Assembly: GCA_934247115.1 (NCBI GenBank)
Contig: CAKQIY010000052.1
Location: forward strand, 1-10,725
Source: an uncultured Coprococcus sp.
GTDB lineage: Bacteria > Bacillota > Clostridia > Lachnospirales > Lachnospiraceae
Reading direction: 5' to 3'
Length of the DNA stretch: 10,725 nt
Part shown: in pieces, positions 1 through 7,123 of the stretch
Position numbering within the stretch: the first letter of the stretch is position 1
Layout: every line of letters starts with the position of its first letter
The notes under the pieces: generated by a model
The model's input: only the letters and a program-made list of their open reading frames with translations
Told to the model about the DNA's origin: nothing
The model's database searches: none
Position numbers and translations under genes: made by a program

Positions 1-991
1 CAGGTCTGTGCCTGTTCATCCTGAAGAGTACTACAAGACCTACGCCCGCACTCACCAGAAGTCCTGACATCATGGCACCCGCACTGAGTATTCCCTGAAG
101 ATACAGCTCGGTTATTATGACTGACGCCGCACAGTTAGGAATAAGACCAACCAGCGCTGCCGCCGCCTCTCCGAGCACCGGCACATCGTTGAATATACGT
201 GCTATGGATTCTTCTCCAACAGCTTCTATGATCACATTTATCACAAGTGTAAATATGAATATAAATATCGCTATCTTTGCAGTGTGAACCAGCGCGGATC
301 TGAATATTCCGCCCTCGCAATCGCAGTGTTCCTGCTCACAAACCTCATGGATATTCTTCTCTCCAAAATGTCCGTGGTCATGGCTGTGCTCGTGCACATA
401 GTCGTGCACATGTCCCTTTCCCTTCTTCTCAGCAGCATCCTTATACACTATATTCTGTGTGTGTATGGAGCTTTCTGCCGCTTTTGCAGTGTCACTGTGC
501 ACATGTCCGCTATGGTGTTCGTGTTCATCATGTCCGCCATGTCTGTGGACCGGATCTATCTTCTTTACCTGGACCGGCTTTCTCAGTCTGTCCAGCGCAA
601 ATCCTACTATATAGCCTGTTATTACGGCTATGACCGCCTTTGTTGCAAGTATCTTCACTATCGTTCCCGCGCTTATCGCATCATTTGACAACATGATCGG
701 CAGCATCTCGTCCGAGGTTGACATGAACACGGCTATGAGCACGCCCGCCCCTATCACACCTCCGCTGTACAGATTGGATGCCATAAGCGAAAATCCACAC
801 TGTGGCACTATTCCCAGCACACCACCGATCAACGGACCAAGCTTCTCAGCCTTTCCAAGCATATGTGCCTGTCTGCCCGCAGTTTTCCTCTCAAGCCATT
901 CCATGATCACATAGGTGATGAGCAGGAACGGGATGAGCTTCACCGTGTCAAGCAGCGCATCTTTAAATGAATCTATAAGCAGTTCCTTCAT
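1..991 (-). CDS. Putative 10-TM heavy-metal (arsenic/manganese-type) exporter with His-rich loop, 3' end cut
   Basis: Reading from the ATG at 991 there are 330 complete codons before the window edge, so the C terminus is missing. An AAGGAG site lies about 9 bases upstream. The protein has hydrophobic spans near residues 12-31, 52-72, 77-101, 109-132, 236-257, 271-295 and 299-323. Two related half-motifs occur, G-x-V-P-Q-C near 60-65 and G-x-I-P-N-C near 282-287, each followed by a similar small-residue helix. This suggests an internally duplicated carrier. Between the halves, residues about 148-208 form a hydrophilic loop very rich in His, followed by a His/Cys cluster (H215, C218, H222, C223, C225). 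This architecture matches the Pfam family of putative 10-TM heavy-metal exporters (PF11449), also annotated as arsenic efflux or putative manganese transporter. It should sit in the cytoplasmic membrane and export a metal ion; the His loop probably binds the metal. The substrate cannot be told from sequence. It starts 23 bases after the phosphatase gene, so the two are probably cotranscribed. Confidence 0.8.
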   Translation of the reverse strand, partial: MKELLIDSFKDALLDTVKLIPFLLITYVIMEWLERKTAGRQAHMLGKAEKLGPLIGGVLGIVPQCGFSLMASNLYSGGVIGAGVLIAVFMSTSDEMLPIMLSNDAISAGTIVKILATKAVIAVITGYIVGFALDRLRKPVQVKKIDPVHRHGGHDEHEHHSGHVHSDTAKAAESSIHTQNIVYKDAAEKKGKGHVHDYVHEHSHDHGHFGEKNIHEVCEQEHCDCEGGIFRSALVHTAKIAIFIFIFTLVINVIIEAVGEESIARIFNDVPVLGEAAAALVGLIPNCAASVIITELYLQGILSAGAMMSGLLVSAGVGLVVLFRMNRHRP

Positions 992-1014
992 ACTATAAAA
1001 CACTCCTTCTCAGA

Positions 1015-1545
1015 TCAGCACTCGTAGATATTGTACTCACAATTGTCCTGACTGAATCCAAAATACTCCTCGTTGGTCATATCCATGAAATAGCTGCATA
1101 TCACCCTGCATATTCCGTTATGGCAGACAAACAATACCGACGAATCCGGATAAGTCTCGCGGGTTTCAATTATCAGATCGTACGTTCTCCTGGCAATATC
1201 CATCATGGATTCTCCACCAGGATATCTGTATGCGAACATTCTTTTATTGTTCAGGAAATCCCCGTCGTCCCTCTGGACACCCTCATACACACCGTAATCC
1301 TGTTCTATAAGTCTTTCATCCGTAAGTACCGGCAAATGTTTTCTCTCCGCCACCACTCGGGCTGTCTCCTGTGCCCTGGAGAGCGGCGATGCTATTATCA
1401 CGTCAATAGAGCAGCTATCCAATCTCTCTGCAAGGAGCTGTGCCTGCTGAAGTCCTTTATCTGTAAGAGGGGAATCTGTCCTGCCACAGACCTTATTAAG
1501 TCTGTTCCATTCCGTCTCTCCGTGTCTTGCAACATATAACTTCAT
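1015..1545 (-). CDS. Histidine phosphatase superfamily (phosphoglycerate-mutase-like) protein
   Basis: A 176-residue single-domain enzyme of the histidine phosphatase superfamily. The N terminus carries the R-H-G-E-T signature at residues 7-11, with H8 the expected phospho-acceptor. Other core residues are visible: R57 in S-P-L-S-R, the acid E81 and the second His H142 in C-H-N-G. The G-R-T-D-S-P-L-T segment after the signature and P-G-G-E-S at 109-113 are typical of the small alpha-ribazole-phosphatase / GpmB-like branch. The substrate cannot be assigned, and nothing nearby points to cobalamin synthesis. I start at 1545 rather than the in-frame ATG at 1566. GGAAGGAG lies 7 bases before 1545, and the family begins directly with M-K-L-Y-x-x-R-H-G. 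The metal-exporter gene follows after 23 bases, so this is the first gene of a likely two-gene operon. I saw no convincing promoter in the 144 bases upstream, only a TATTAT with poor -35 spacing. Confidence 0.93.
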   Translation of the reverse strand: MKLYVARHGETEWNRLNKVCGRTDSPLTDKGLQQAQLLAERLDSCSIDVIIASPLSRAQETARVVAERKHLPVLTDERLIEQDYGVYEGVQRDDGDFLNNKRMFAYRYPGGESMMDIARRTYDLIIETRETYPDSSVLFVCHNGICRVICSYFMDMTNEEYFGFSQDNCEYNIYEC

Positions 1546-1689
1546 ATGGTTTCTCCTTCCAGTCATATTGGATATCTGCTCTTTTTCCCAACTGTGTATT
1601 AACTACAAAAATCTCATATCTTTATAATATTAAGCATTTTTGCAAATTAATCAACTGTTTTTGGCTATTAAAGCGCCTGGAATTATCTT

Positions 1690-3615
1690 CTATATACTCA
1701 TGCTGTCTGAGCTCGAACTATTGTCTTTGTTCTGTAAACTGCCATTTGTGCTGTCGTTCTGCCCATTATCTGAATCACCATCCGGTCTCTGCATATTTCC
1801 TTCATCTGAATTGCCACCTGGTCTCTGCATATTTCCTTCATCTGAATTGCCACCTGGTCTCTGCATATTTCCTTCATCTGAATTGCCACCTGGTCTCTGC
1901 ATATTTCCTTCATCTGAGTTGCCGCCCGGTCTCTGCATTCCGCCATTATCTGAATTGCCGCCCGGTCTCTGCATTCCGCCTGAGCCCTCGCTGTATGTAA
2001 TATCATCCAGTGTAAATGTACTGCTCTGGTCACCGACAGTCAAAGTGTAGGTATCCCCCTGTTTCATGTCTGATGTGCTGATGACAACCGAGTTAAATTT
2101 CTTATCCACCTTATAGCTGAGCACCTCCTTGCCATCTGAATCAGTAAGTGTGATCGTTTCGCCAGCGTCAACCCACTCATCAAAGTTAACAAGAGCCGAG
2201 CACTGTGTGGACTCATCGCCAAATCCCTGAGCCATACCGGAACCACCCACAGCTACGACCTCGCCGCCTGTTATCGCCGCACAGATTCCGTAGTCCATCG
2301 CACCATTGCCATTGTCAGAAGGACCAAGTACATACACGCTGCCTCCTGTAATTCCAATGTAGCCGTTGGAGTCTATTCCATCACCATCAGCATTTATGTT
2401 TATCGTTCCTCCTGTTATAAGAATATATGCATCACTGTCGGCATCCATGTCCACTCCACCCATGCCCGGGCCGCCTCCGAAGCCACCCTTGTTGTCGTCC
2501 GAACCGCTAGAGCTTCCTCCGGCCGCATTAAATCCGTCATCGCTTGACACCACGTCTATATCACCGCCAGTCACAAGGATCTTATATCCCTCTACCCCCT
2601 CATAACTCTTAGATACATCTATATCTCCACTGGTTATTATCAGAAGTCCCTCCGCATGGATCGCGTCATCACCAACCGATATGTTGATATCTCCGCCTTC
2701 TATATATACATATCCATCCTGCTGGTCATCATTTCCAGCATGTATACCATCCTCATCACAGCTCAGATTAAATGTTCCATCCGCAATTCTCACGCTATCC
2801 TTGCCGTTCAGGCAGTGATCCTGACTGTCTATGGTATAGGTGCCACCTGTAACCACCAGGTCATCCTTGGACACGATTCCATGTCCCGTAGTGTCTTTGA
2901 CCGTCAGGCTTCCGGTGCCGTTAAGTGTAAGGTCGCATTTGGCAAATATCACGGCATCCACATTGTTGTCATCCGTCTGAACGTAGTCCCCGGACACCGT
3001 AAGACTGTTCTCTGCCCCTTCCGCCAACGTCACAAATACCTTGTCAGCGTTCTTCGCATATATTGCCGCATAGTCCGCAGCCGTGATCGATACTCCGTCA
3101 AGTACAAGCTGAACCTTATCATCATCGCCCGCATCCACCACGATGGTGCCATCTGTGAGTGTCCCTGACAGAACGTATACACCTGCCGCTTTGATCATCA
3201 CCACTCCATCCTCGATCTGAACATTTGAACTATTACATGCGGCTGTATTTCCCGATAATGTTATCTTTACAGCCTCGCTCTCATCATAGGTTCCCGACAG
3301 ATCCCGCTTCGTGAACATATCTGTTATATCTATATCCGCATCGCTCATGGCTTCATCTATAGCCGCCTGCATTTCCTCCACAGTCATCTCTGTCTTTACA
3401 CTGGTATTCTCTGCATCCGCACTGCCTTTTGGGCTTTCTTTATCAGCGTCCGTCCCTGTGCTCACATCACTCGTCACCTCAGTATCTGAAGTCGAGCTTG
3501 TGCTCTGGCTGGTCGAACATCCGGCAAGCATTGCCATGCACATGGCCGCTGTCAACCCTATAGCCAGACATTTGCGGATTCCCGCTCTATGTCTCATATA
3601 TTTATTCTTCCTCAT
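1690..3615 (-). CDS. Secreted lipoprotein, carbohydrate-binding beta-helix (Cthe_2159-like, PF14262), with C-terminal repeats
   Basis: A 641-residue exported protein. Basic residues followed by a hydrophobic stretch end in a lipobox L-A-G-C with C33 as the lipidation site, so it should be anchored on the outer face of the membrane. Residues 34-100 are a Ser/Thr/Asp-rich linker. Residues about 105-480 contain many short Asp/Gly-rich turns (G-G-D-I-D-V, D-D-G-I-H, G-G-T-I-N-I) expected of a right-handed beta-helix. They resemble the Cthe_2159 family, whose founding member is a cellulose and polygalacturonate binder. A Gly-rich loop interrupts the helix near 366-388. A short beta domain follows (about 483-540). 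Six 12-residue units beginning M-Q-R-P start at residues 548, 560, 572, 584, 596 and 608, and the protein ends in a polar tail without an LPXTG motif. Start 3615 has AAGGAG 9 bases upstream. It is the last gene of the VTC/DUF4956 operon, 42 bases after DUF4956. Ligand binding is inferred from the family. Confidence 0.87.
   Translation of the reverse strand: MRKNKYMRHRAGIRKCLAIGLTAAMCMAMLAGCSTSQSTSSTSDTEVTSDVSTGTDADKESPKGSADAENTSVKTEMTVEEMQAAIDEAMSDADIDITDMFTKRDLSGTYDESEAVKITLSGNTAACNSSNVQIEDGVVMIKAAGVYVLSGTLTDGTIVVDAGDDDKVQLVLDGVSITAADYAAIYAKNADKVFVTLAEGAENSLTVSGDYVQTDDNNVDAVIFAKCDLTLNGTGSLTVKDTTGHGIVSKDDLVVTGGTYTIDSQDHCLNGKDSVRIADGTFNLSCDEDGIHAGNDDQQDGYVYIEGGDINISVGDDAIHAEGLLIITSGDIDVSKSYEGVEGYKILVTGGDIDVVSSDDGFNAAGGSSSGSDDNKGGFGGGPGMGGVDMDADSDAYILITGGTININADGDGIDSNGYIGITGGSVYVLGPSDNGNGAMDYGICAAITGGEVVAVGGSGMAQGFGDESTQCSALVNFDEWVDAGETITLTDSDGKEVLSYKVDKKFNSVVISTSDMKQGDTYTLTVGDQSSTFTLDDITYSEGSGGMQRPGGNSDNGGMQRPGGNSDEGNMQRPGGNSDEGNMQRPGGNSDEGNMQRPGGNSDEGNMQRPDGDSDNGQNDSTNGSLQNKDNSSSSDSMSI
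1784..1980 (-). repeat. 36-base in-frame tandem repeat in lipoprotein gene
   Basis: The + strand block GGTCTCTGCAT recurs at 1784, 1820, 1856, 1892, 1928 and 1964, exactly 36 bases apart. The first three units (1784-1891) are identical base for base, the fourth and fifth have diverged, and the sixth is partial. The unit keeps the reading frame and encodes a 12-residue Gly/Asn/Asp-rich repeat starting M-Q-R-P-G-G. The identity at one end and divergence at the other point to recent expansion by slippage or unequal recombination. Confidence 0.95.
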
Positions 3616-3657
3616 ACGATCATCTCCTTACTAAGTATCTGCCTTATCAACTGACTT

Positions 3658-4338
3658 CTACAATGTCATGTCCCCCGAATCCACCTGTGCCAGCATGATC
3701 TCAAGGTTGCCATTTCTCACCCTGAGTCTGTCTATCATATCCTTCTGATTTGTGTCCTTCTTAAGCTTCACCACATATGTAAGCTTGAACAGGCTTCCCA
3801 TGTTGGTCGTCTTCACATTTGTCAGTCTGTAACTGTCTGTACAGTCGGCAAGTATCTCATCAAATGCCTCTGTATAGTCGAGATTTTCAGGCACGGTGAT
3901 CTTCAGGGCTCTCTCTTCATCCCTTCCGCCGCCAAATCCAGTAAGGCTGCAAATGAACATCGCTCCGCCAAGTATGACGGCAAATAATACTGCATATCCT
4001 ATAAATCCCATTCCGGTCACAAGTCCAGCTCCCATCGCAAGGAATATGGCGCATATCTCCTTTGCCGAACCTGGAATCGATCTGAACCTTACAAGGCTGA
4101 ATGCACCTGCTACAGCAACGCCCGCGCCAACATTGCCATTTACCATCATGATCACCACGCACACAACCGCAGGTATAAGTGCCAATGTCACCAGAAAACT
4201 CTGGGTGTATTTACTTTTAAACGCGTACACCCCTGCAAGAAATACTCCTATCACAAGGGATACCGCTATACAGATCATAAACTCCTGCACTGATATCGTT
4301 GTCGCTGTTCCAAATATACTGTCAAATAATCCTGTCAT
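3658..4338 (-). CDS. DUF4956 domain-containing membrane protein
   Basis: A 226-residue protein matching the DUF4956 family (PF16316) in layout. The N-terminal part is membrane-embedded, with hydrophobic spans near residues 18-40, 47-66, 70-84, 93-112 and 114-133. The conserved loop F-S-L-V-R-F-R-S-I-P-G-S-A-K-E-I lies between spans, near 80-95. The basic residues in that loop could contact a phosphate-rich partner or product, which is inference. The C-terminal 145-222 is soluble and ferredoxin/ACT-like in its alternation of strands and helices. A strong AGGAGG site precedes the ATG at 4338. The gene lies 85 bases after the VTC-domain gene and 42 bases before the lipoprotein gene. In bacteria, DUF4956 genes commonly neighbour VTC-domain genes. 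I therefore infer it is the membrane partner of that enzyme, in the way the yeast VTC complex combines a tunnel domain with membrane spans. No molecular function is established. Confidence 0.88.
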   Translation of the reverse strand: MTGLFDSIFGTATTISVQEFMICIAVSLVIGVFLAGVYAFKSKYTQSFLVTLALIPAVVCVVIMMVNGNVGAGVAVAGAFSLVRFRSIPGSAKEICAIFLAMGAGLVTGMGFIGYAVLFAVILGGAMFICSLTGFGGGRDEERALKITVPENLDYTEAFDEILADCTDSYRLTNVKTTNMGSLFKLTYVVKLKKDTNQKDMIDRLRVRNGNLEIMLAQVDSGDMTL

Positions 4339-4423
4339 CTTCTATCTCCTCCTGTCTATGTTTGCCACTTTATTATTTACATAATTCTAGTTTCTGGCTT
4401 TAAATTTATATGATTCTCTTATG

Positions 4424-5110
4424 TCAACCTACCATCTGTTTATACGCCTCTCCATACTTTGAAAATGACGTCTTGTATGCTCCATACTTTGTGAGCAGAT
4501 GTGACAGCCACAGTGGAAAACCGCCTGCCATCTTGATCTCCATCAACACCTTATATTCAGGTATGACCTTGTGACCATATGGCTCTTTCTGCAGTGTAAG
4601 ATCATCGTTCTGCCAGAGTATATTGTAGTCAAATGTAATCCTTAGTTCCGGATCGTCTATGCCTTTGTAAGAATCACGCTCATATGAGAGAACCACCGCA
4701 GGCTCCAGATCTTTGTACACCTGCATGAAATAATCGATTTCTCTGCCGATCTGGCAATCCTCGCCCAGCGGCTGACCTCCCACCAGATAATCCATCGCCT
4801 CATGTTCCGGCACTTCAAGCCGTCTCTTGTACACTACGGATTTGTATTTCTTCTTGAGCTCAATAAAAACCTCTGAATCGTCATCCGGGACTCCATAGCT
4901 TCTGAGCCTGAGTTTCTCTTTGTAAACCGGCTTTTCTATGGAGTCTCTGATGAGTCTGTGGGAAGGAGTGTCGAAATATATGTTAATGATCTGGCTATGC
5001 GCAAACCTGTCCGGCTGCATATACCTTATCATTTCGCTCATTATCTGCTCGTACTGTTCTCTATCTAACATGTACTTAAGTTCATATCTTTTAAACGTGT
5101 TGTCTGCCAT
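4424..5110 (-). CDS. VTC-domain (polyphosphate polymerase-like) triphosphate tunnel enzyme
   Basis: A 228-residue soluble protein of the VTC / polyphosphate polymerase family, a branch of the triphosphate tunnel metalloenzymes. The pattern of charged strands lining the tunnel is visible in order: R-Y-E-L-K-Y (8-13), I-Y-F-D-T (44-48), K-L-R-L-R-S-Y-G (66-73), F-I-E-L-K-K-K (82-88), K-R-R (95-97), Y-E-R (143-145), R-I-T-F-D (157-161), and M-E-I-K (190-193) with E191 the likely metal ligand. S-F-S-K-Y near 215-219 is the usual C-terminal motif. In yeast Vtc4 such a tunnel makes polyphosphate from ATP; activity here is inferred. The ATG at 5110 is preferred because AAAGG lies 9 bases upstream, whereas it abuts the alternative ATGs at 5116 and 5119. 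It lacks SPX and membrane domains, and the next gene supplies a membrane protein. It is first in the three-gene operon. Confidence 0.88.
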   Translation of the reverse strand: MADNTFKRYELKYMLDREQYEQIMSEMIRYMQPDRFAHSQIINIYFDTPSHRLIRDSIEKPVYKEKLRLRSYGVPDDDSEVFIELKKKYKSVVYKRRLEVPEHEAMDYLVGGQPLGEDCQIGREIDYFMQVYKDLEPAVVLSYERDSYKGIDDPELRITFDYNILWQNDDLTLQKEPYGHKVIPEYKVLMEIKMAGGFPLWLSHLLTKYGAYKTSFSKYGEAYKQMVG

Positions 5111-5150
5111 AAGCATCATCCTTTCTTATCTTATCTCCTCTTGATGATGC

Positions 5151-5157
5151 TATAATA
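5151..5157 (-). promoter_or_regulatory. Weak -10-like element upstream of the VTC operon
   Basis: TATTATA on the minus strand lies about 40 bases before the VTC start codon. No good -35 is found at 16-18 bases spacing (the 17-base position reads AAGTTC). The promoter must lie in the 83 bases between the gene and the palindrome, or the operon is served from farther upstream. Tentative. Confidence 0.3.
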
Positions 5158-5193
5158 GCCTGCCAAACTTAAACGAACTTTAAATATAAAAAA

Positions 5194-5414
5194 TTGTCTT
5201 CGGTGACTCCTGTTGGTATGTATTCTCTATGTTGTATATCCAATCGGTAGTGCCGGCGACCGAACTTTGACGCTTCTGTGTCGCCGCAGAGAGCTAGGCG
5301 CCCTTATCGTGCTTGGCGCGGCGTGCACGATGGAAGCAAAGTCAAAGTGAGGGTAGACAAACGTGATTGGATATACAACATAGAGATTACACCAACAGGA
5401 GTCACCGAAGACAA
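5194..5414 (-). repeat. Large imperfect palindrome (about 50-base arms) ending in T6; MITE-like element or structured RNA
   Basis: Bases 5194-5217 are the exact reverse complement of 5391-5414 (24 of 24), and 5225-5245 of 5365-5385 (21 of 21). Only a small asymmetric internal loop separates the two blocks (5218-5224 against 5386-5390). Further inside, 5264-5271 pairs with 5341-5348 and 5272-5276 with 5333-5337, leaving a 3-base bulge. A 7-base stem, 5306-5312 with 5325-5331, sits near the centre. The whole element can fold into one long rod or cruciform. On the minus strand the stem's last base (5194) is followed directly by T6 (5188-5193), as in an intrinsic terminator or a terminated small RNA. 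The centre is richer in GC than the arms. There is no clear target duplication. It lies between gdhA's terminator and the VTC operon. No credible protein is encoded. Confidence 0.85.
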
Positions 5415-5423
5415 CCACAACGC

Positions 5424-5461
5424 AAAAACGCCCATCTGCGGATCACTCCACAGATGGACGT
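5424..5461 (-). terminator. Rho-independent terminator of gdhA
   Basis: On the minus strand, bases 5461-5447 pair with 5442-5428 to form a 15-base-pair stem that includes two U-G wobbles. It is capped by a G-U-G-A tetraloop of the GNRA type, and a T5 run follows the last pairs. On the plus strand the two wobbles become C-A mismatches, so the element is oriented for minus-strand transcripts. It begins 68 bases after the gdhA stop codon. Confidence 0.9.
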
Positions 5462-5529
5462 CTATAGTCTTATATTATAATCTTATGTCTAGTTGATTTG
5501 AAGATGTGGCTATCGCCAAATGCTTAGGA

Positions 5530-6879
5530 TTAGCAAACACCCTGAGCAAGCATAGCGTCAACAACCTTCTCGAAGCCGGCAATGTTAGCACCTGCAACAT
5601 AGTCGCCCTCAACACCATAACGCTTTGCAGCATCGCTGATGTTAGCGTAGATTGTCTCCATGATTCCCTTGAGCTTGCCATCAACTTCCTCGAATGTCCA
5701 TGAAAGTCTCTCGCTGTTCTGGCTCATCTCAAGAGCTGATGTAGCAACACCACCTGCATTTGCAGCCTTACCACCAACGAAGAGAACACCGTTCTCCTGG
5801 AGGTACTTAGTAGCCTCAAGAGTTGTAGGCATGTTAGCGCCCTCTGTTACTGAAATAACGCCGTTTGCAACAAGCATCTTAGCATCGTCAAGGTTAAGCT
5901 CGTTCTGTGTAGCACATGGAAGAGCAAGGTCACACTTGATTGACCATACGCCGTGATCATTTGCATCCTTCTTTACATGGTACTCAGCTGATGGTCTAGC
6001 AGCAGCATAAGCATCAAGACGTGCTCTCTTAACTTCCTTAACTTCCTTAAGGAGCTCAACATCGATTCCCTCTGGATCGTAGATCCAACCTGTAGAATCT
6101 GAACATGTAACACACTTAGCGCCTAACTGATGAGCCTTCTCGATTGCGTAGATTGCAACGTTACCAGCACCTGATACTGCGCAAGTCTTGCCTGCGATAT
6201 CAATGTCATGATCCTTTAACAGTGCATTTGTAAGGTAAAGTAATCCGTAACCTGTAGCCTGTGTACGAGCAAGTGATCCACCGTATGTAAGTCCCTTACC
6301 TGTGAGAACGCCCTCGAATGATCCACGGATTCTCTTGTACTGACCGAACATGAAACCAATCTCTCTAGCGCCTGTTCCGATATCTCCAGCTGGAACATCG
6401 ACATCAGCACCGATATACTTTGAAAGCTCTGTCATAAAGCTCTGGCAGAATGCCATGATCTCTCTGTCTGACTTGCCCTTAGGGTCGAAGTCTGAACCAC
6501 CCTTACCACCACCGATTGGAAGTGTTGTAAGTGAGTTCTTGAAAATCTGCTCGAAACCGAGGAACTTGATGATACCAAGGTTTACTGATGGGTGAAGTCT
6601 GAGACCTCCCTTGTATGGTCCAATGGCATTGTTGAACTGTACACGGAAACCTCTGTTGACCTGTACCTGTCCGTTGTCATCTACCCATGGTACTCTGAAC
6701 ATGAGCTGTCTATCTGGCTCTGTGATTCTCTCGAGGATAGCATTCTTTCTGTAAAGCTCCTCATTTGCCTCGATGCAAGGTCTGAGTGAATCAAGAACCT
6801 CTGTTACTGCCTGTAAGAACTCAGGCTGATCTGCATTCTTCTTCTGTACTATCTCGAGTACTTCATCAACATATGACAT
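5530..6879 (-). CDS. gdhA: NADP-specific glutamate dehydrogenase
   Basis: A 449-residue enzyme of the usual length for the small hexameric bacterial class. It interconverts glutamate with 2-oxoglutarate and ammonium, mainly assimilating ammonium in the cytoplasm. The glutamate-binding half shows G-P-Y-K-G-G-L-R (87-94), K114, and P-I-G-G-G-K-G-G with catalytic K126, then P-A-G-D-I-G-T-G with D166. The coenzyme domain has the Rossmann motif G-A-G-N-V-A (237-242). S-D-S-T-G (260-264) ends the second strand, a pattern of NADP-type enzymes rather than an acidic NAD-binding end. A-T-S-A-L-E-M-S-Q-N (379-388) is the conserved helix that contributes a substrate-binding Ser. The start has a consensus AGGAGG 9 bases upstream. 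The gene is monocistronic, with a strong promoter at 6945-6973 and a terminator at 5424-5461. The preceding gene is an Lrp/AsnC regulator, which may control it; this is inferred from position. Confidence 0.98.
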   Translation of the reverse strand: MSYVDEVLEIVQKKNADQPEFLQAVTEVLDSLRPCIEANEELYRKNAILERITEPDRQLMFRVPWVDDNGQVQVNRGFRVQFNNAIGPYKGGLRLHPSVNLGIIKFLGFEQIFKNSLTTLPIGGGKGGSDFDPKGKSDREIMAFCQSFMTELSKYIGADVDVPAGDIGTGAREIGFMFGQYKRIRGSFEGVLTGKGLTYGGSLARTQATGYGLLYLTNALLKDHDIDIAGKTCAVSGAGNVAIYAIEKAHQLGAKCVTCSDSTGWIYDPEGIDVELLKEVKEVKRARLDAYAAARPSAEYHVKKDANDHGVWSIKCDLALPCATQNELNLDDAKMLVANGVISVTEGANMPTTLEATKYLQENGVLFVGGKAANAGGVATSALEMSQNSERLSWTFEEVDGKLKGIMETIYANISDAAKRYGVEGDYVAGANIAGFEKVVDAMLAQGVC

Positions 6880-6944
6880 AGTAAAAATCCTCCTAAACTG
6901 ATTATATATCGTGACCTGTTAATTATTTCCTGACCACGCTCCCT

Positions 6945-6973
6945 ATTATAGTATAGGAAATTAAGATTGTAAA
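6945..6973 (-). promoter_or_regulatory. gdhA promoter (sigma-A type)
   Basis: On the minus strand, TTTACA (6973-6968) is followed after exactly 17 bases by a consensus TATAAT (6950-6945). Transcription should start near 6937-6940, giving a leader of about 60 bases that ends in the AGGAGG site. The strength of the match suits a highly expressed assimilation enzyme. Confidence 0.85.
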
Positions 6974-7123
6974 GAAAAAACTTGTGAAATCTAAGTATTT
7001 TTTTGTTTTTGCTTAATTTTCCCCTGTTTTTATCAATTATGCTTATCATTTATAAACATTATTCCTGGTTATGACCGTTGCCACGGAAGATAATCTGAGA
7101 TATTTTTCCAATGATCCCAGCTT

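Larger units (their letters stand above)
5111..5529. other. Intergenic stretch without genes (419 bases)
   Basis: Between the gdhA stop and the VTC start there is no supportable gene. In transcription order it holds a short TGGC/GCCA hairpin just after gdhA (near 5507-5518), the gdhA terminator, the large palindrome with its T6 tract, and the short VTC leader with a weak -10-like element. Short open frames across the palindrome on both strands lack ribosome binding sites and follow from the inverted repeat. Confidence 0.8.

Noticed and set aside
284..914. Two long open frames on the plus strand.
   Set aside because: They lie opposite the clear membrane-exporter gene on the minus strand and have no ribosome binding site or family resemblance.
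1660..1689. Possible terminator after the lipoprotein gene (GGC/GCC followed by A-rich sequence on the minus strand).
   Set aside because: Only three clean pairs can form and the run after the stem is A rather than T.
1784..1980. Regular 36-base repeats resembling a CRISPR array.
   Set aside because: The units are directly adjacent with no unique spacers, keep the reading frame of the lipoprotein gene and encode a 12-residue repeat.
1698..2033. Open frame of 111 codons in another minus-strand frame over the lipoprotein tail.
   Set aside because: It is open only because the 36-base repeats are read in a shifted frame, and it overlaps a well-supported gene.
4422..4427. TTGACA on the minus strand at the end of the VTC gene as an internal promoter.
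   Set aside because: It overlaps the stop codon and no -10 box lies at 16-18 bases; the 17-base position reads TTTAAA.
5227..5496. Short open frames on both strands across the palindrome.
   Set aside because: They have no ribosome binding site, run into the terminator or inverted arms and resemble no protein I know; the non-coding explanation is better.
7060..7095. Hairpin CCGT-GGCA-ACGG between lrp and gdhA as a terminator.
   Set aside because: The stem is four base pairs with interrupted flanking pairs and has no T run, so read-through into gdhA cannot be excluded.
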